DNA of 64,000 bases, from positions 2,954,700 through 3,018,699 of the forward strand of contig NZ_CP011382.1 of NCBI RefSeq assembly GCF_000734895.2, in the 5' to 3' direction. The first letter of the stretch is position 1; each line of letters begins with the position of its first letter. This stretch comes from Calothrix sp. 336/3 (GTDB taxonomy: Bacteria > Cyanobacteriota > Cyanobacteriia > Cyanobacteriales > Nostocaceae). The notes beneath the pieces were generated by a model. The model was not told the DNA's origin and did no database searches. It was given only the letters and a program-made list of their open reading frames with translations. This document shows positions 18,702 through 28,552 of this stretch, in pieces. A program made the translations under genes and the position numbers.

Positions 18702-19364
18702 TTATCCGACAACTAAACCATCTTGAACACGAATAACACGTTTTGTTTGAGCTGCAATATCTGGTTCATGAGTAACAATTACAATGGTAATTCCTTGCTC
18801 ATTCAATTCTGCTAATAATTGCATAACTTCGTGGGATGTTTCTGTATCCAAAGCACCTGTAGGTTCATCCGCTAATACTAACGCAGGGTGATTTACTAAT
18901 GCACGCGCGATCGCCACCCGTTGCTGTTGTCCCCCAGATAACTGACTGGGGCGATTATTTAACCTTTCTGCCAATCCTACCCTAGTTAAAGCAGCGATCG
19001 CCCTTTGCTTGCGTTGTGTCTTGGGAATATTTGCATAAACCATGGGTAACATCACATTATCTAAAGCTGTTGCCCGTGATAATAAATTAAATTGTTGAAA
19101 TACAAAACCAATACGTTGATTTCTGACATAGGCTAATTCATCATCATCATAGCTGGTAAGATTGCGACTTTCTAATACATACTGTCCTGTTGTGGGACGA
19201 TCTAAACAACCAATAATATTCATCAATGTGGATTTTCCAGAACCAGACATTCCCATAATTGCCACATATTCTCCCTGTTCCACGGAAAGATTAATTCCCT
19301 TCAGTACAGGTACAATCATTTCACCTAAACGGTAGGTTTTAGTAATATCATCCATCCAAATCAT
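18702..19364 (-). CDS. ABC exporter ATPase (MacB/LolD/DevA type)
   Basis: 220 residues. Walker A GMSGSGKST at ~38-46, Q-loop FVFQQFNLL, signature LSGGQQQRVAIARAL, Walker B LVLADEPTGALD and the switch His in VTHEPDIA. The LADEPTGALD form is typical for the LolD/MacB/DevA group, which powers tripartite export with an FtsX-like permease and a periplasmic adaptor. Both partners lie upstream on the same strand (20461-21762 and 22011-23531). About 1.1 kb with two unrelated genes separates this ATPase from the permease. A heptamer repeat lies directly upstream. Confidence 0.94.
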   Translation of the reverse strand: MIWMDDITKTYRLGEMIVPVLKGINLSVEQGEYVAIMGMSGSGKSTLMNIIGCLDRPTTGQYVLESRNLTSYDDDELAYVRNQRIGFVFQQFNLLSRATALDNVMLPMVYANIPKTQRKQRAIAALTRVGLAERLNNRPSQLSGGQQQRVAIARALVNHPALVLADEPTGALDTETSHEVMQLLAELNEQGITIVIVTHEPDIAAQTKRVIRVQDGLVVG

Positions 19365-19377
19365 AGTTGTGTAATTA

Positions 19378-19416
19378 GTAATGAGTGGTGAGTAATGAGT
19401 AATGAGTAATGAGTTA
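19378..19416. repeat. heptamer tandem repeat (STRR)
   Basis: Contiguous copies of GAGTAAT at 19390-19396, 19397-19403 and 19404-19410, with degenerate copies on both sides. The repeat lies immediately upstream of the exporter ATPase start. The remainder of the gap to 19613 is AT-rich without a gene. Confidence 0.7.
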
Positions 19417-19613
19417 GGACTTATGGAAGGTAAATGAATTTACACTATTGGGAGGTAGCTAAATAATTTCATGGCTTGAGTTCCTCCTTATTTTTCTGTG
19501 ATTTATCTGGAAAATAAACTGGAAATCTTGATAAACTTTTCTATAATAACAATCGAAGCTTTTATAAGTAGTAATTACGCCAGTAAAAATTATCATACTG
19601 AAAAATAATCTAT

Positions 19614-19802
19614 TCACTTACTATCAACATTTTCATCAATTCCATAGGAAACGCAAGGACTATCAACTTCTTGTTTGGGTTGAAAGGAATTACAGAAAAT
19701 AACAACAGAACAATTCACAGGGGACTCTTCCGGATTTGTGCATTCTATGCCATCCGTTGTCAAGCTATGAAAAATACAATCATCACAAATAGTTGTTGCC
19801 AT
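19614..19802 (-). CDS. small cysteine-rich protein, unknown
   Basis: 62 residues with six cysteines: C6 and C9 as CxxC, then C21, C31, C37 and C50 (ICDDCIFHSLTTDGIEC, VNCSVVIFCNSF). The spacing would suit a small metal site or disulphides. It has no signal peptide, so a cytosolic metal-binding fold is more likely. It sits in the interval that splits the exporter genes, on their strand. The start ATG at 19802 has a weak upstream purine context. No family recognised; it could be a spurious frame, but the cysteine pattern argues for a real gene. Confidence 0.55.
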   Translation of the reverse strand: MATTICDDCIFHSLTTDGIECTNPEESPVNCSVVIFCNSFQPKQEVDSPCVSYGIDENVDSK

Positions 19803-19954
19803 TTTTAATTGTCCATCAGCGAATCTGAAATAAGTCTGTTATCATTAACATTCTTAATCAAATGAGATAACAAAAATATATATTTTTTAAAAAAGGTTAT
19901 AGAATTATCTTGCCTATTTTTTTCATAATAAAAATATCTTGATGGAGAAATATT

Positions 19955-20464
19955 ATGGCTGGAAAATCTAGGGATTTTAGAGAACTCTTGCTAGAAGAAC
20001 GAGCATCGCAAGAAACTCAGAATATGATTACAAGATTGAAAAAAGATATAGAATCCGGTGAATTAGGGGAATTTGCACCTAAAGCAATCGTTAAATCCCC
20101 AAAAAAGGAGAAAATGTCTGACATATTAGCTAAATTCGTCAAGCCTTATAAAGATACCGCACAGACAATAGATGATTTTTATAGTTTACTCACGATGGCT
20201 GTAATTGCTTGGAACGCATCTTTGTTGTCGGAAGACAAACAATTAGAAATGATAGATTCTCTTCTTGCAGACACCCTTGATTCTGCGCCCCCAGATGTTC
20301 AAGAAGAAATTAAAGAATTAATAGATGAATTAATCACTCGAAAAAACAAATATTTTGCCCATATTAAACGATATATCATCGATTTTAAGATAAAAGATAG
20401 AGGTCGAGACTATAGTATATCGGTTGTTTCTACCGTCATAAAGGAAGACAAAGAGGCAGATTAA
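19955..20464 (+). CDS. hypothetical soluble protein
   Basis: 169 residues, highly charged and helical, with an acidic middle (EEIKELIDELITRKNKYF) and no membrane span or signal peptide. A ribosome site GGAG lies ~9 bases before the ATG at 19955. Composition and length look genuine, but no family was recognised. It is the only plus-strand gene in the exporter region. Its TAA overlaps the permease stop on the opposite strand: both stops are read from the palindrome TTAA at 20461-20464. Its position between exporter permease and ATPase suggests a later insertion. Confidence 0.75.
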   Translation: MAGKSRDFRELLLEERASQETQNMITRLKKDIESGELGEFAPKAIVKSPKKEKMSDILAKFVKPYKDTAQTIDDFYSLLTMAVIAWNASLLSEDKQLEMIDSLLADTLDSAPPDVQEEIKELIDELITRKNKYFAHIKRYIIDFKIKDRGRDYSISVVSTVIKEDKEAD

Positions 20465-21762
20465 TCACTTCGTAGCGCCGTAATCGGATCCAGCGCAGCT
20501 GCATTTCTTGCCGGAATGACTCCAGCAATTAAACCCACAGCAAAGGAAAGTCCAAAACCAGCAATAATTGACCAAGGAGAAACAACAAAAGGGAAACGGA
20601 AAATATTTGCCGCGATAAAAGCGATAATAATGCCAATAACAATTCCCATAGCTCCACCGACAAAGGAAATCATCACCGCTTCTGCGAGAAATTGATTGAG
20701 AATTGCTGATTTCGTGGCTCCGACAGCTTTGCGGATACCAATTTCCCTGGTGCGTTCGACTACGGAAACTAACATGATATTGGCAATTCCAATACCTCCA
20801 ACAAACAGAGAAATTCCAGCGATCGCCACCACCATAATTGTGAATAAACCCACCACATTCGTAAAGGTATTTATGATATCTGCTTGATTCGTGACGCGGA
20901 AATCATCTTCCTGGGGTGGGTAAATATTATGTCGTAACCGCAGAATATTCGTAACTTGAAACTGTGCCGCAGCAAGTTGTGTGGGGTCACTAGACTTGAT
21001 TAAAATACCACTAACAGATACTCCCGACAAAGCATTATTCCCTACCAAACGAGCCGACATACTGGTAAGAGGAATGTATACAATATCATCTCGGTCTATC
21101 GGTCCCTGGGAACCCTTTGCCTCCATGACTCCAATTACCTCATAGACTTCCCCCCGTACCCGGATTTTCTCCCCAATGGCATTTCCCGCATCCGCTAATA
21201 AATCCCGACGCACGGTAGCACCTATTACCGCTACTTGTTTAGCATTATCCAATTCCTCTTGATTAAAATATCTGCCTTCCTGGGGATAAATATTTCTGGC
21301 ATCTGGATAATTCAAATCTGTACCATAAACTGTTTTCGAGGAGTTTACCCCTTCATAAACCACCTGAGCATTACGTTGCAGGTAGGCAGAAACCACTTGA
21401 GCAGAAGGTGCTTGTTGGGCGATCGCCTTAGCATCTTCCCAAGTTAAAGTACTCGTAGAACCCAACCCCTGGGAAATATTTCCACTCCTGGCAGCTCCTG
21501 CCATCACCTGTAAAACATTGGTTCCCAAAGCTTGAATTTGCTGTTCCACACTTTTTTGCACACCTTGCCCCACGGAAGTAATCGCAATCACCGAAAAAAT
21601 CCCAATAATCACACCCAGCATCGTCAATGCTGTACGTAATTTGTTACTCCAAAGAGCCTCAACTGCCATCGCAAATATTTCCATCAAGGAAACAGTATTA
21701 CTTCTAGAAAAAGTACTTTTCCCTGACTGATATTGTTTTACGCTTTGGTATTCTTTTTGCAT
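20461..21762 (-). CDS. MacB/FtsX-type ABC exporter permease
   Basis: I choose the ATG at 21762 (433 residues); the frame is open to 21897, but the extra 45 residues come from a 12-base tandem repeat (Leu/Phe run) and an unrelated stretch. Residues after the start lead to LMEIFAMAVEALWSNKLRTA, the usual start of such permeases, then span 1 (TMLGVIIGIFSVIAITSVG). A periplasmic MacB-type domain follows, and the last ~130 residues carry three spans of the FtsX domain with VERTREIGIRKAVGATKSAI. It pairs with the adaptor encoded upstream and the ATPase downstream. The substrate may be a peptide, lipid or antibiotic; unknown. DevC-like permeases are shorter, so MacB-type is preferred. Confidence 0.9.
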   Translation of the reverse strand: MQKEYQSVKQYQSGKSTFSRSNTVSLMEIFAMAVEALWSNKLRTALTMLGVIIGIFSVIAITSVGQGVQKSVEQQIQALGTNVLQVMAGAARSGNISQGLGSTSTLTWEDAKAIAQQAPSAQVVSAYLQRNAQVVYEGVNSSKTVYGTDLNYPDARNIYPQEGRYFNQEELDNAKQVAVIGATVRRDLLADAGNAIGEKIRVRGEVYEVIGVMEAKGSQGPIDRDDIVYIPLTSMSARLVGNNALSGVSVSGILIKSSDPTQLAAAQFQVTNILRLRHNIYPPQEDDFRVTNQADIINTFTNVVGLFTIMVVAIAGISLFVGGIGIANIMLVSVVERTREIGIRKAVGATKSAILNQFLAEAVMISFVGGAMGIVIGIIIAFIAANIFRFPFVVSPWSIIAGFGLSFAVGLIAGVIPARNAAALDPITALRSD

Positions 21763-21845
21763 GGATAATGGCAAAGGTGACAATAAAAATAATTCCGAAA
21801 TAATCCTGACTTTTCTTCTCCTTCCATAAGGAGCATCCCAATTTT

Positions 21846-21881
21846 GCAAAAATAAAAGCAAAAATAAAAGCAAAAATAAAA
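21846..21881. repeat. 12-base tandem repeat, three copies
   Basis: Three exact copies of GCAAAAATAAAA at 21846-21857, 21858-21869 and 21870-21881. They lie in the gap between adaptor and permease genes; on the minus strand they are in the leader of the permease gene and extend its open frame artificially. Confidence 0.85.
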
Positions 21882-22010
21882 TTTCTAGTGGGAGCATATT
21901 ACTCCCTAATCTCCAGAAAACAGGCTAGAAGCCCGTACTACAAAAAACAAAAAAATTACACCTTGGAGATGCTCCACTCTTATCCCCACCCAGAGAAAAA
22001 TCAAACTAGA

Positions 22011-23531
22011 TTAATTGCGAGAGCGTCGGGAAGAGCCAGAAAACATACTCCGTGGTTGGGATTCTGGACGTTCACCCTGAGGAAAACTCAATAACACCTT
22101 CTCATTACCTTTTAAACCAGAACGTACCTCCGTCTTGTTGTTCACAGTCACCCCAGTTTCAATTCGTGTAAAAACAGGTTTATTTTCTGCCCCCATCACA
22201 AACACACCCGTTCCCCTCTGTCGTCTCACAACTGCGGCAGTAGGAACAACGATCGCGTTATTTAAATTACCGACCTGGAATTCCGTCGAAACATTCATCC
22301 CAGAGCGGAGAATTTGCTCTGCTTCCGGCTCCAAAGTCACTTTCACCTCAAAACTAGTGACATTCTGCTCTACCGATGCCTGGGCAGCAATCTGGGAAAC
22401 CTTCCCTGTAAAGGTTTTTCGGGGGAACGCATCAGCCCGAATCAGTACCTTTTGCCCTAAGCTCACCTTAGAAATACTAGCCTCAGCTAAGTTGGCAACA
22501 ACCTGATTTGTGGAAGCTAGGGATAAAACAGAGGAGGAAACCGCCGAAGATACGGAACTAGCAGAAGTCGTTGGTGTCACAAATGCTCCTGGATCGGCAT
22601 ATTTTTTGACTACCACACTCTCAAAGGGGGCACGGATAATAGTGTCATTGATTTGCGCTTGAATACTTTGTAGAGAACCACGGGCAGACATTACCTGAGC
22701 GCGGGCAGCATTAATTTCTTCTCTGCGGGTTCCTGCCTTCAGCAGGGCAACCACAGATTCTTGCTGACTAACTCTTGCCCTGGCTTGTTGAATATCCTCT
22801 GTGCGTGAACCTGCTTGTTGTAATCCCAGAGCCGCTTTGGCTTCATTCACCTGAGCCTGAGCATTATCTTTGTCAGCCCGTTTCTGGTTGACAGTTTGTA
22901 GAGAAACAGCCCCTGCTTGGTATAAATTTTGCTGACGCAGCAAATCATCTGATGCTTTGCTCAGGGTTGCCTCGGCTGCTTTGACTCTGGCTTCCGCTTG
23001 GGCAATATCCTGGGAACGGTTCCCCGCTTGTACTTTCCGTAAGTTAGCTTGGGCTTCTGCTAACTGTGCTTCTGCTTGGGCAATATCTTGGGGACGATTT
23101 CCCGCTTCTAATTTTTGCAGATTTGCTTCTGCCTGGGCTAATTGTCCCTTGGCTTGGGTGAGTTGCCCTTGAAGATTACTATTATCCATATAGGCAAGAA
23201 TTTGCCCCTGTTTAACCCTGTCTCCTTCCTTGACAAGTAATTTTCTCAGGATTCCGGAAGTTTTGGGACTGACATTAATGGAGCGTTCTGGCTTCACTGA
23301 GCCATTAGCAGTGATTGTGATGGGTAGACTCTGCCGCTCTACTGCAACTGTCAGCGATTGACTGCTGGCTTTTTGAGTAGGGTTAATGACTAATAAACGA
23401 TAGGCAAGAAAACCACCTCCACCCAACATCAAAGCCATGAGCAACCAAATTAACCAGCTAGCTGTTTTTTTGCGTTTGGGAACTGATGGTAAGGCTGTGG
23501 AATCTACTGCTTCTGTTGTATTAAAAGTCAT
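22011..23531 (-). CDS. HlyD/MacA-type periplasmic adaptor protein
   Basis: 506 residues. One membrane anchor near 24-47 (ASWLIWLLMALMLGGGGFLA), then a lipoyl/barrel-sandwich half (SGILRKLLVKEGDRVKQGQI), a long coiled-coil hairpin (~120-300) rich in Ala/Gln, the second lipoyl half (IIRAPFESVVVKKYADPGAF) and beta-barrel domains. The hairpin contains four copies of a 15-residue pattern AGxRxxxIxxAxAxV at ~143, 169, 240 and 266. The role is to bridge an inner-membrane permease and an outer-membrane TolC-type channel. It is the first gene of the exporter set; the permease follows 248 bases later. Confidence 0.94.
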   Translation of the reverse strand: MTFNTTEAVDSTALPSVPKRKKTASWLIWLLMALMLGGGGFLAYRLLVINPTQKASSQSLTVAVERQSLPITITANGSVKPERSINVSPKTSGILRKLLVKEGDRVKQGQILAYMDNSNLQGQLTQAKGQLAQAEANLQKLEAGNRPQDIAQAEAQLAEAQANLRKVQAGNRSQDIAQAEARVKAAEATLSKASDDLLRQQNLYQAGAVSLQTVNQKRADKDNAQAQVNEAKAALGLQQAGSRTEDIQQARARVSQQESVVALLKAGTRREEINAARAQVMSARGSLQSIQAQINDTIIRAPFESVVVKKYADPGAFVTPTTSASSVSSAVSSSVLSLASTNQVVANLAEASISKVSLGQKVLIRADAFPRKTFTGKVSQIAAQASVEQNVTSFEVKVTLEPEAEQILRSGMNVSTEFQVGNLNNAIVVPTAAVVRRQRGTGVFVMGAENKPVFTRIETGVTVNNKTEVRSGLKGNEKVLLSFPQGERPESQPRSMFSGSSRRSRN

Positions 23532-24025
23532 CTACCCCCCTATTCATAGATTAAGAAAGGCTACCAAGTTGATTCTGCAAGGATTTGATTTGAGGTTTGG
23601 TAGCCAAAGCTTGATAATTTTTGTATGGACACAATGTTATCCTGACTAACGTATCCTACTATGTCGATACATGAACAGGAATTAGGTCTGGTTTTAGGCG
23701 CTACATTCATGGATAAGGTGGCAAAGGTAGGAAGCAAAACAACCCTAGAGTAACTTTTCATGGTTGTATTCTCTAGATAATTGCCAATTTTTACCTCTGC
23801 TCGCTTCCTCTCAGCCTACATTGTCCTGGTTTTTGTGGGTGATGACATGAAGCTAAAGTCACAAAATTTCCATGACTAAAGTCATGTTTTTCGTGTGTGC
23901 GACTACAAAATTATGGGTGAAATTTCTTGGCGATCGCTCAGGTAACGCTAACAAGTGACCACTATTCACTGAGATCGTTTAAGCTAGCTGAAAGATTCTT
24001 TGATTTGTGGTTAAGAGGCGGAACA
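23532..24025. other. intergenic between divergent adaptor and TPR genes
   Basis: No gene supported. At 23871-23886 a perfect 7-bp hairpin CATGACT/AGTCATG with a two-base loop is followed by five Ts on the plus strand, like a terminator or attenuator, though no plus-strand gene precedes it. A HIP1 site lies at about 23931. Confidence 0.45.
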
Positions 24026-24895
24026 GTGCCGAAACACGTAGGTTTAATTTCTTTTTTGCTCGCCTGTAGTTTATGTAGTCTGCCGAAAGCAGCTAATGCA
24101 CAGGCTTTAGTTCCCCATACTTTACAACTGGATACTGCCAAATTAGAGCAGCAGGGTTTAAGTTTGGCACAGGAAGCTGCCCAGTTGGCACAGTTTCAAC
24201 AGGTAGAGCTAGCAATGCCTAGGGCGCGTTTGGCTGCCCAACTAGCACCGAAAAGTGACAAGGTATGGTTTCTTTTGGGTGGTTTGTACTTGCAAACCAA
24301 GGATATCAACAAGGCGATCGCGTCTTTAAATAAAGCAAATTCCCTCAATCCCCAAAATGCTGATGTCTTGTTTGCCTTGGGTTCTGCCCATTTTCAACAG
24401 AAAAAATATCAAGCTGCTGCGGGTTATTTTCAATCGGGGTTAAAGTTAAAACCGAATGACTCGGAAGGGTTGTTTGATTTGGGTAACGCCTACTTTATGC
24501 TCAATAAATTACCAGAGGCGATCGCCCAGTATGACAAAGCTGTTGTTCAGGATAAAAAGTTTTGGCCCGCAATTAATAATATCGGCTTGATTAAATACGA
24601 ACAGGGTGACAAAGCTGCTGCGATCAAACAGTGGCAAGCTGCTGTCGCAATCGATAAAAAAGCGGCAGAACCATTACTTGCCCTTGCTGTAGCCTTATAC
24701 AACAAAGGCGATCAACAACAGGGTTTAGCTATGGGAGAAACTGCCCTACGTATTGATGGACGTTACGGAGATTTAGATTTCTTAAAAGAAAATCTCTGGG
24801 GCGATCGCCTATTAGCCGAAACCAAAAAATTCCTGGAATTACCTCGCATTCAAGCTGCTTTACAGCAAAAAGAATCCCCTGCTCCCAAACAATAG
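24026..24895 (+). CDS. secreted or periplasmic TPR-repeat protein
   Basis: I prefer the GTG at 24026 (289 residues): AGAGGCGG precedes it by about five bases, and the protein then begins with a signal peptide (HVGLISFLLACSLCSLPKAANA). The frame is open to a TTG at 23927. From ~50 on there are four or five tetratricopeptide repeats, e.g. KVWFLLGGLYLQTKDINKAI, ADVLFALGSAHFQQKKYQAA, SEGLFDLGNAYFMLNKLPEA and AINNIGLIKYEQGDKAAAI. TPRs serve as scaffolds for protein complexes; no specific partner is visible. The gene is single, followed by a 450-base gap. Confidence 0.88.
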   Translation: MPKHVGLISFLLACSLCSLPKAANAQALVPHTLQLDTAKLEQQGLSLAQEAAQLAQFQQVELAMPRARLAAQLAPKSDKVWFLLGGLYLQTKDINKAIASLNKANSLNPQNADVLFALGSAHFQQKKYQAAAGYFQSGLKLKPNDSEGLFDLGNAYFMLNKLPEAIAQYDKAVVQDKKFWPAINNIGLIKYEQGDKAAAIKQWQAAVAIDKKAAEPLLALAVALYNKGDQQQGLAMGETALRIDGRYGDLDFLKENLWGDRLLAETKKFLELPRIQAALQQKESPAPKQ

Positions 24896-25189
24896 GCTTA
24901 AGAGCTAGAAGGTAAGGGGGAAGAGTGTTTTTCTACAATTTAAACCTGTTCCCTATTACCATTCTCCAATACCCTCTTGCCTTAATTCTCTTCTAGTAGT
25001 ACATATATATTATACAAAATGGTACAACTTTAGACCTCGGATAACCCTAGATAGGGCGATCGCCTAGGTAAAATTTGTAGCCATTGCCAATAGTTCTAGT
25101 AAACACAAAAATGATTGTGGACTTAGGAGTCAGGGTAAAAACTACCAAGCTGCAAAAATCCCTACAGCAAAACTTGTCGGGGAAAATTC

Positions 25190-25226
25190 ACACCATAAAA
25201 AACAAACCCCTAAGCATCGTTAGGGG
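25190..25226 (-). terminator. Rho-independent terminator of the response-regulator gene
   Basis: Arms CCCCTAA (25207-25213) and TTAGGGG (25220-25226) form a 7-bp stem with a 6-base loop. On the minus strand the stem is followed by GTTTGTTTTTTATGG. It lies 120 bases after the response-regulator stop. The rest of the gap 24896-25347 has a HIP1 site but no gene. Confidence 0.75.
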
Positions 25227-25347
25227 CAGACCATAGGGTGAATATACTATTGCGGTAGTAGCAAAAAGTATATCTATTCTTGAAAAAATACAGAAACTAG
25301 GGATTATTTACCCGTATATTCAATCCCTAAAATCTAGTAATTACAAC

Positions 25348-25743
25348 CTATTGAGGCAAGAGTGACATAATTTGATCAACAAACTTTTGATGGTCAACTA
25401 CGGGTTTAGAGATGTAGCCATCAGCACCACTTTGTTTCAGAAAGTTTTCGCGATCGCCTTCCATCGCGTGTGCTGTCACCAAAATAATTGGTAGGCTAGA
25501 AGTCTGTGGATCCGCTTTCAACATTTGTGTAATTTTGATACCATCAACAGACTTACCTTGATACACACTGCGAGACAGAGAAACATCCATCAAAATGATG
25601 TCAGCTTCCCTAGCCTGGGCGATTTTCATCACTTCTTCCACATTTTCGGTGTGTTTAACTTCTAAACCACCACGCTTGGTCAAAATTTTAGAAAAAACAC
25701 GAGCGTTAATCAGATCGTCTTCGACAATCAAAACAGTTTTCAT
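25348..25743 (-). CDS. single-domain response regulator (CheY-like)
   Basis: 131 residues, receiver domain only. Acidic pair D9/D10 (VEDD), phosphoacceptor Asp53 (IILMDVSLS), conserved Thr in LVTAHAMEG and Lys in YISKPV. An insert after the phosphorylation site (SRSVYQGKSVDGIK) is the one seen in cyanobacterial receivers downstream of hybrid kinases. No output domain, so it acts by protein contact. No kinase is adjacent; the kinase-like protein at 54.4-55.9 kb is 29 kb away and lacks its His. A terminator follows. Confidence 0.94.
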   Translation of the reverse strand: MKTVLIVEDDLINARVFSKILTKRGGLEVKHTENVEEVMKIAQAREADIILMDVSLSRSVYQGKSVDGIKITQMLKADPQTSSLPIILVTAHAMEGDRENFLKQSGADGYISKPVVDHQKFVDQIMSLLPQ

Positions 25744-26033
25744 GAGAACTTAGTTTAAAACAATGAGCGGTAATGTGTAACTGGTAATTGATAGATACTA
25801 AATAGCTAATAGCCCATTGTATATCCGATTACTCATTACCCATCAGCCTGTGACCCCTAACTTCTTATCAAGTTATCAACTATGTATCCTAATTATCAAG
25901 GACAATCCTATATCTGTAAGCTCCCATGACCATCAATATTTTGTCATCAAGGGCGTTATATCCGTTATGCTGTGGTTGCAACAGTGTTTATTGACAACAA
26001 AATTGGCGTAGTTCATTTTCAGGGAAAAAACTC

Positions 26034-28544
26034 ATGGCAAAACAGTTAAACCTTCTCTCTACGGGACAGGTCATTCCCACAGCCTTGCATACGGAAATGC
26101 AAAGGTCATACCTAGAGTATGCCATGAGTGTCATCGTTGGGCGGGCATTACCAGATGTGCGTGATGGCTTAAAACCAGTCCATAGGAGGATTCTTTATGC
26201 CATGCATGAACTGGGTTTAACCCCCGATCGCCCCTATCGGAAATGTGCTCGTGTGGTGGGTGATGTCCTTGGTAAATACCATCCCCATGGAGACCAGGCA
26301 GTGTATGATGCCTTGGTGCGCTTAGTACAGGTATTTTCTAGTCGTTATCCCCTGTTGGCAGGACATGGCAACTTTGGGAGTGTGGATAATGACCCCCCGG
26401 CGGCGATGCGCTATACAGAGACACGTCTTGCTTCCGTCAGCCATGAGGGGATGTTGGCAGAAATTGGTGAAGAAACGGTGGAATTTATCGGAAACTTCGA
26501 TAATTCCCAGCAGGAACCCACGGTTCTACCAGCTCAGTTACCCTTTTTATTACTTAACGGTTGCGCGGGAATTGCCGTGGGAATGGCAACCAATATCCCT
26601 CCCCATAACCTAGGGGAAATTGTCGATGGGTTAATTGCCCTAATTGATAATCCAGAATTATCTGATGCAAAATTATTTGAGTTAATTCCTGCCCCAGATT
26701 TTCCCACGGGGGGAGAGCTTGTCGGCAATGCCGGGATTCGGGAAGCTTACACCACGGGTAGGGGAAGCATTGTGCTGCGGGGTGTTGCCCAGGTGGAAGA
26801 AGTACCTGCGACTCGTGGCAGTAAGCGCCGTACAGCGATTATTATTACGGAATTACCCTACCAAGTGAATAAGGCTGGTTGGATTGAAAAAGTTGCCGAA
26901 TTAGTCAATCAAGGACGCTTACAGGGTATTTCCGATTTGCGCGATGAGAGCGATCGCGAAGGGATGCGAGTAGTTATTGAACTCAAGCGCGATACCAACC
27001 CCCAGGAAGTTCTCCAACACCTCTATCACCAAACAGCCCTACAAACCAACTTTGGGGCGATTCTCCTTGCCCTTGTCGATGGACAGCCGCGACAATTAAG
27101 CCTACGACAATTATTACTGGAGTTTCTCAAATTCCGAGAACACACCCTGAACCGTCGCTACAGCTACGAATTAGGTAAGGCAGAAAGCCGTCTCCATCTC
27201 GTGCAAGGATTACTCCAAGCCTTAATAAATCTTGATGATGTCATCGAAATTTTACGCCATGCTGCCGATGGTAGTACAGCAAAAGTTAGCCTCCAAAGTC
27301 GCCTCGATTTAACAGAAGTACAAGCTGATGCAATTCTGGCGATGCCTTTACGTCGTCTCACTAGTTTAGAAGTTCAGAATCTCCAACAGGAAAATCAGGA
27401 ATTACAAGAGCGAATCGCCACGTTACATAACCTACTAGATGACCGTCGGGAATTACTGAAGGCTTTAAAAAAAGACCTGCGAACTCTCAAACGAAAGTAT
27501 GGAGATGAACGCCGCACCAAGCTCGTCCAAGAACTGAAAAATACCGTCACGGAAGAATCCAAGGGAAAAAGAGAAGAAGACGGCGACAGCAAATCTAAAA
27601 GCTTGTATGCCAAACCTGAAGTTCCTGCGGAAGATGTAGTTTTAGAGTTTACCTATCGTGGCTACGTGCGCCGCTTCCCCCTTAATGGCAAGAAAAGCAA
27701 AACTGATAACGGTATTGCGGAAAACGATTTTCTCATCCAAACCACAGGTACAGATACAGAGAAAGATTTACTGATTCTCACAAATGGTGGCAAGGTTTAC
27801 CCCATCGGAGTGGGAGAAATTTCCCCCACCACAGGTAGAGTACCTAGGGGAACACCCTTAATTACCCTGCTAACTAATACCGCTCAAGCAGCGACAGAAG
27901 GGGTAATTCGACGATTTGTCTTGCCAGAAAATCCCGAAACCGCAGAAATGCTCTTAGTCACCAAACAGGGAAGAATCAAGCGTTTATCTATGACGGAGTT
28001 GACTAATTTTAGTCGCCGTGGGATTACTATCCTCAAGCTCAAGGATGACGATGAGTTGTTATTAGCAGAATTCTGTGCAGCAGGAGAACAGGTAGTCATC
28101 GCCGGTTCAGGTGGTCGTCTACTGCGGTTTAAAATAGATGATGAAAACCTGCCTATAATGGGGCGAGCTGCCATGGGTTTACAAGCACTACGTCTGCGAG
28201 TCAATGAGGCGATCGCTGGTTGTATAACCGTTGCTAAGGATAATGACGTATTAATATTTACTCAGCTAGGATACGCGAAACGCTTGCCAGTTAACAGTTT
28301 ACGCCTTGGTAAACGTGGCGATATCGGTATCCAAAGTTGTAAATTTACAGATAAATCCGATTCCCTTGCCGGAATGTTAACAGTCACACCGGGCAAAGAA
28401 GTGGCATTAATCACCAATAATCAACGCATTATCCGCTTAGGTGCAGATACTATCACTGCCTTGGGGCGAGATGGTACAGGTGAAAAAGTACTCCAACTCA
28501 ACCGTGATGAAAGAGTAATTCATGTTGTAGAGGCAATGATTTGA
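26034..28544 (+). CDS. type IIA topoisomerase subunit A (GyrA/ParC type)
   Basis: 836 residues. The breakage-reunion domain is clear: [37 protein letters not shown] and the catalytic Tyr in [11 protein letters not shown] helical coiled-coil tower follows, then a charged linker ([20 protein letters not shown]) and a C-terminal beta-pinwheel. No QRRGGRG-type GyrA box is seen; the comparable place reads [14 protein letters not shown]. Cyanobacteria carry two such proteins, so this may be the ParC-like one or a GyrA paralogue. It cuts and rejoins duplex DNA together with a GyrB/ParE subunit, not in this window. Start ATG 26034 follows a GGGAAAAA tract. Confidence 0.92.
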   Translation: MAKQLNLLSTGQVIPTALHTEMQRSYLEYAMSVIVGRALPDVRDGLKPVHRRILYAMHELGLTPDRPYRKCARVVGDVLGKYHPHGDQAVYDALVRLVQVFSSRYPLLAGHGNFGSVDNDPPAAMRYTETRLASVSHEGMLAEIGEETVEFIGNFDNSQQEPTVLPAQLPFLLLNGCAGIAVGMATNIPPHNLGEIVDGLIALIDNPELSDAKLFELIPAPDFPTGGELVGNAGIREAYTTGRGSIVLRGVAQVEEVPATRGSKRRTAIIITELPYQVNKAGWIEKVAELVNQGRLQGISDLRDESDREGMRVVIELKRDTNPQEVLQHLYHQTALQTNFGAILLALVDGQPRQLSLRQLLLEFLKFREHTLNRRYSYELGKAESRLHLVQGLLQALINLDDVIEILRHAADGSTAKVSLQSRLDLTEVQADAILAMPLRRLTSLEVQNLQQENQELQERIATLHNLLDDRRELLKALKKDLRTLKRKYGDERRTKLVQELKNTVTEESKGKREEDGDSKSKSLYAKPEVPAEDVVLEFTYRGYVRRFPLNGKKSKTDNGIAENDFLIQTTGTDTEKDLLILTNGGKVYPIGVGEISPTTGRVPRGTPLITLLTNTAQAATEGVIRRFVLPENPETAEMLLVTKQGRIKRLSMTELTNFSRRGITILKLKDDDELLLAEFCAAGEQVVIAGSGGRLLRFKIDDENLPIMGRAAMGLQALRLRVNEAIAGCITVAKDNDVLIFTQLGYAKRLPVNSLRLGKRGDIGIQSCKFTDKSDSLAGMLTVTPGKEVALITNNQRIIRLGADTITALGRDGTGEKVLQLNRDERVIHVVEAMI

Positions 28545-28552
28545 TGGTAATT

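Noticed and set aside
23561..23761. 66-codon minus-strand frame upstream of the exporter adaptor
   Set aside because: No domain and overlaps the likely promoter region; Ser/Thr-rich noise.
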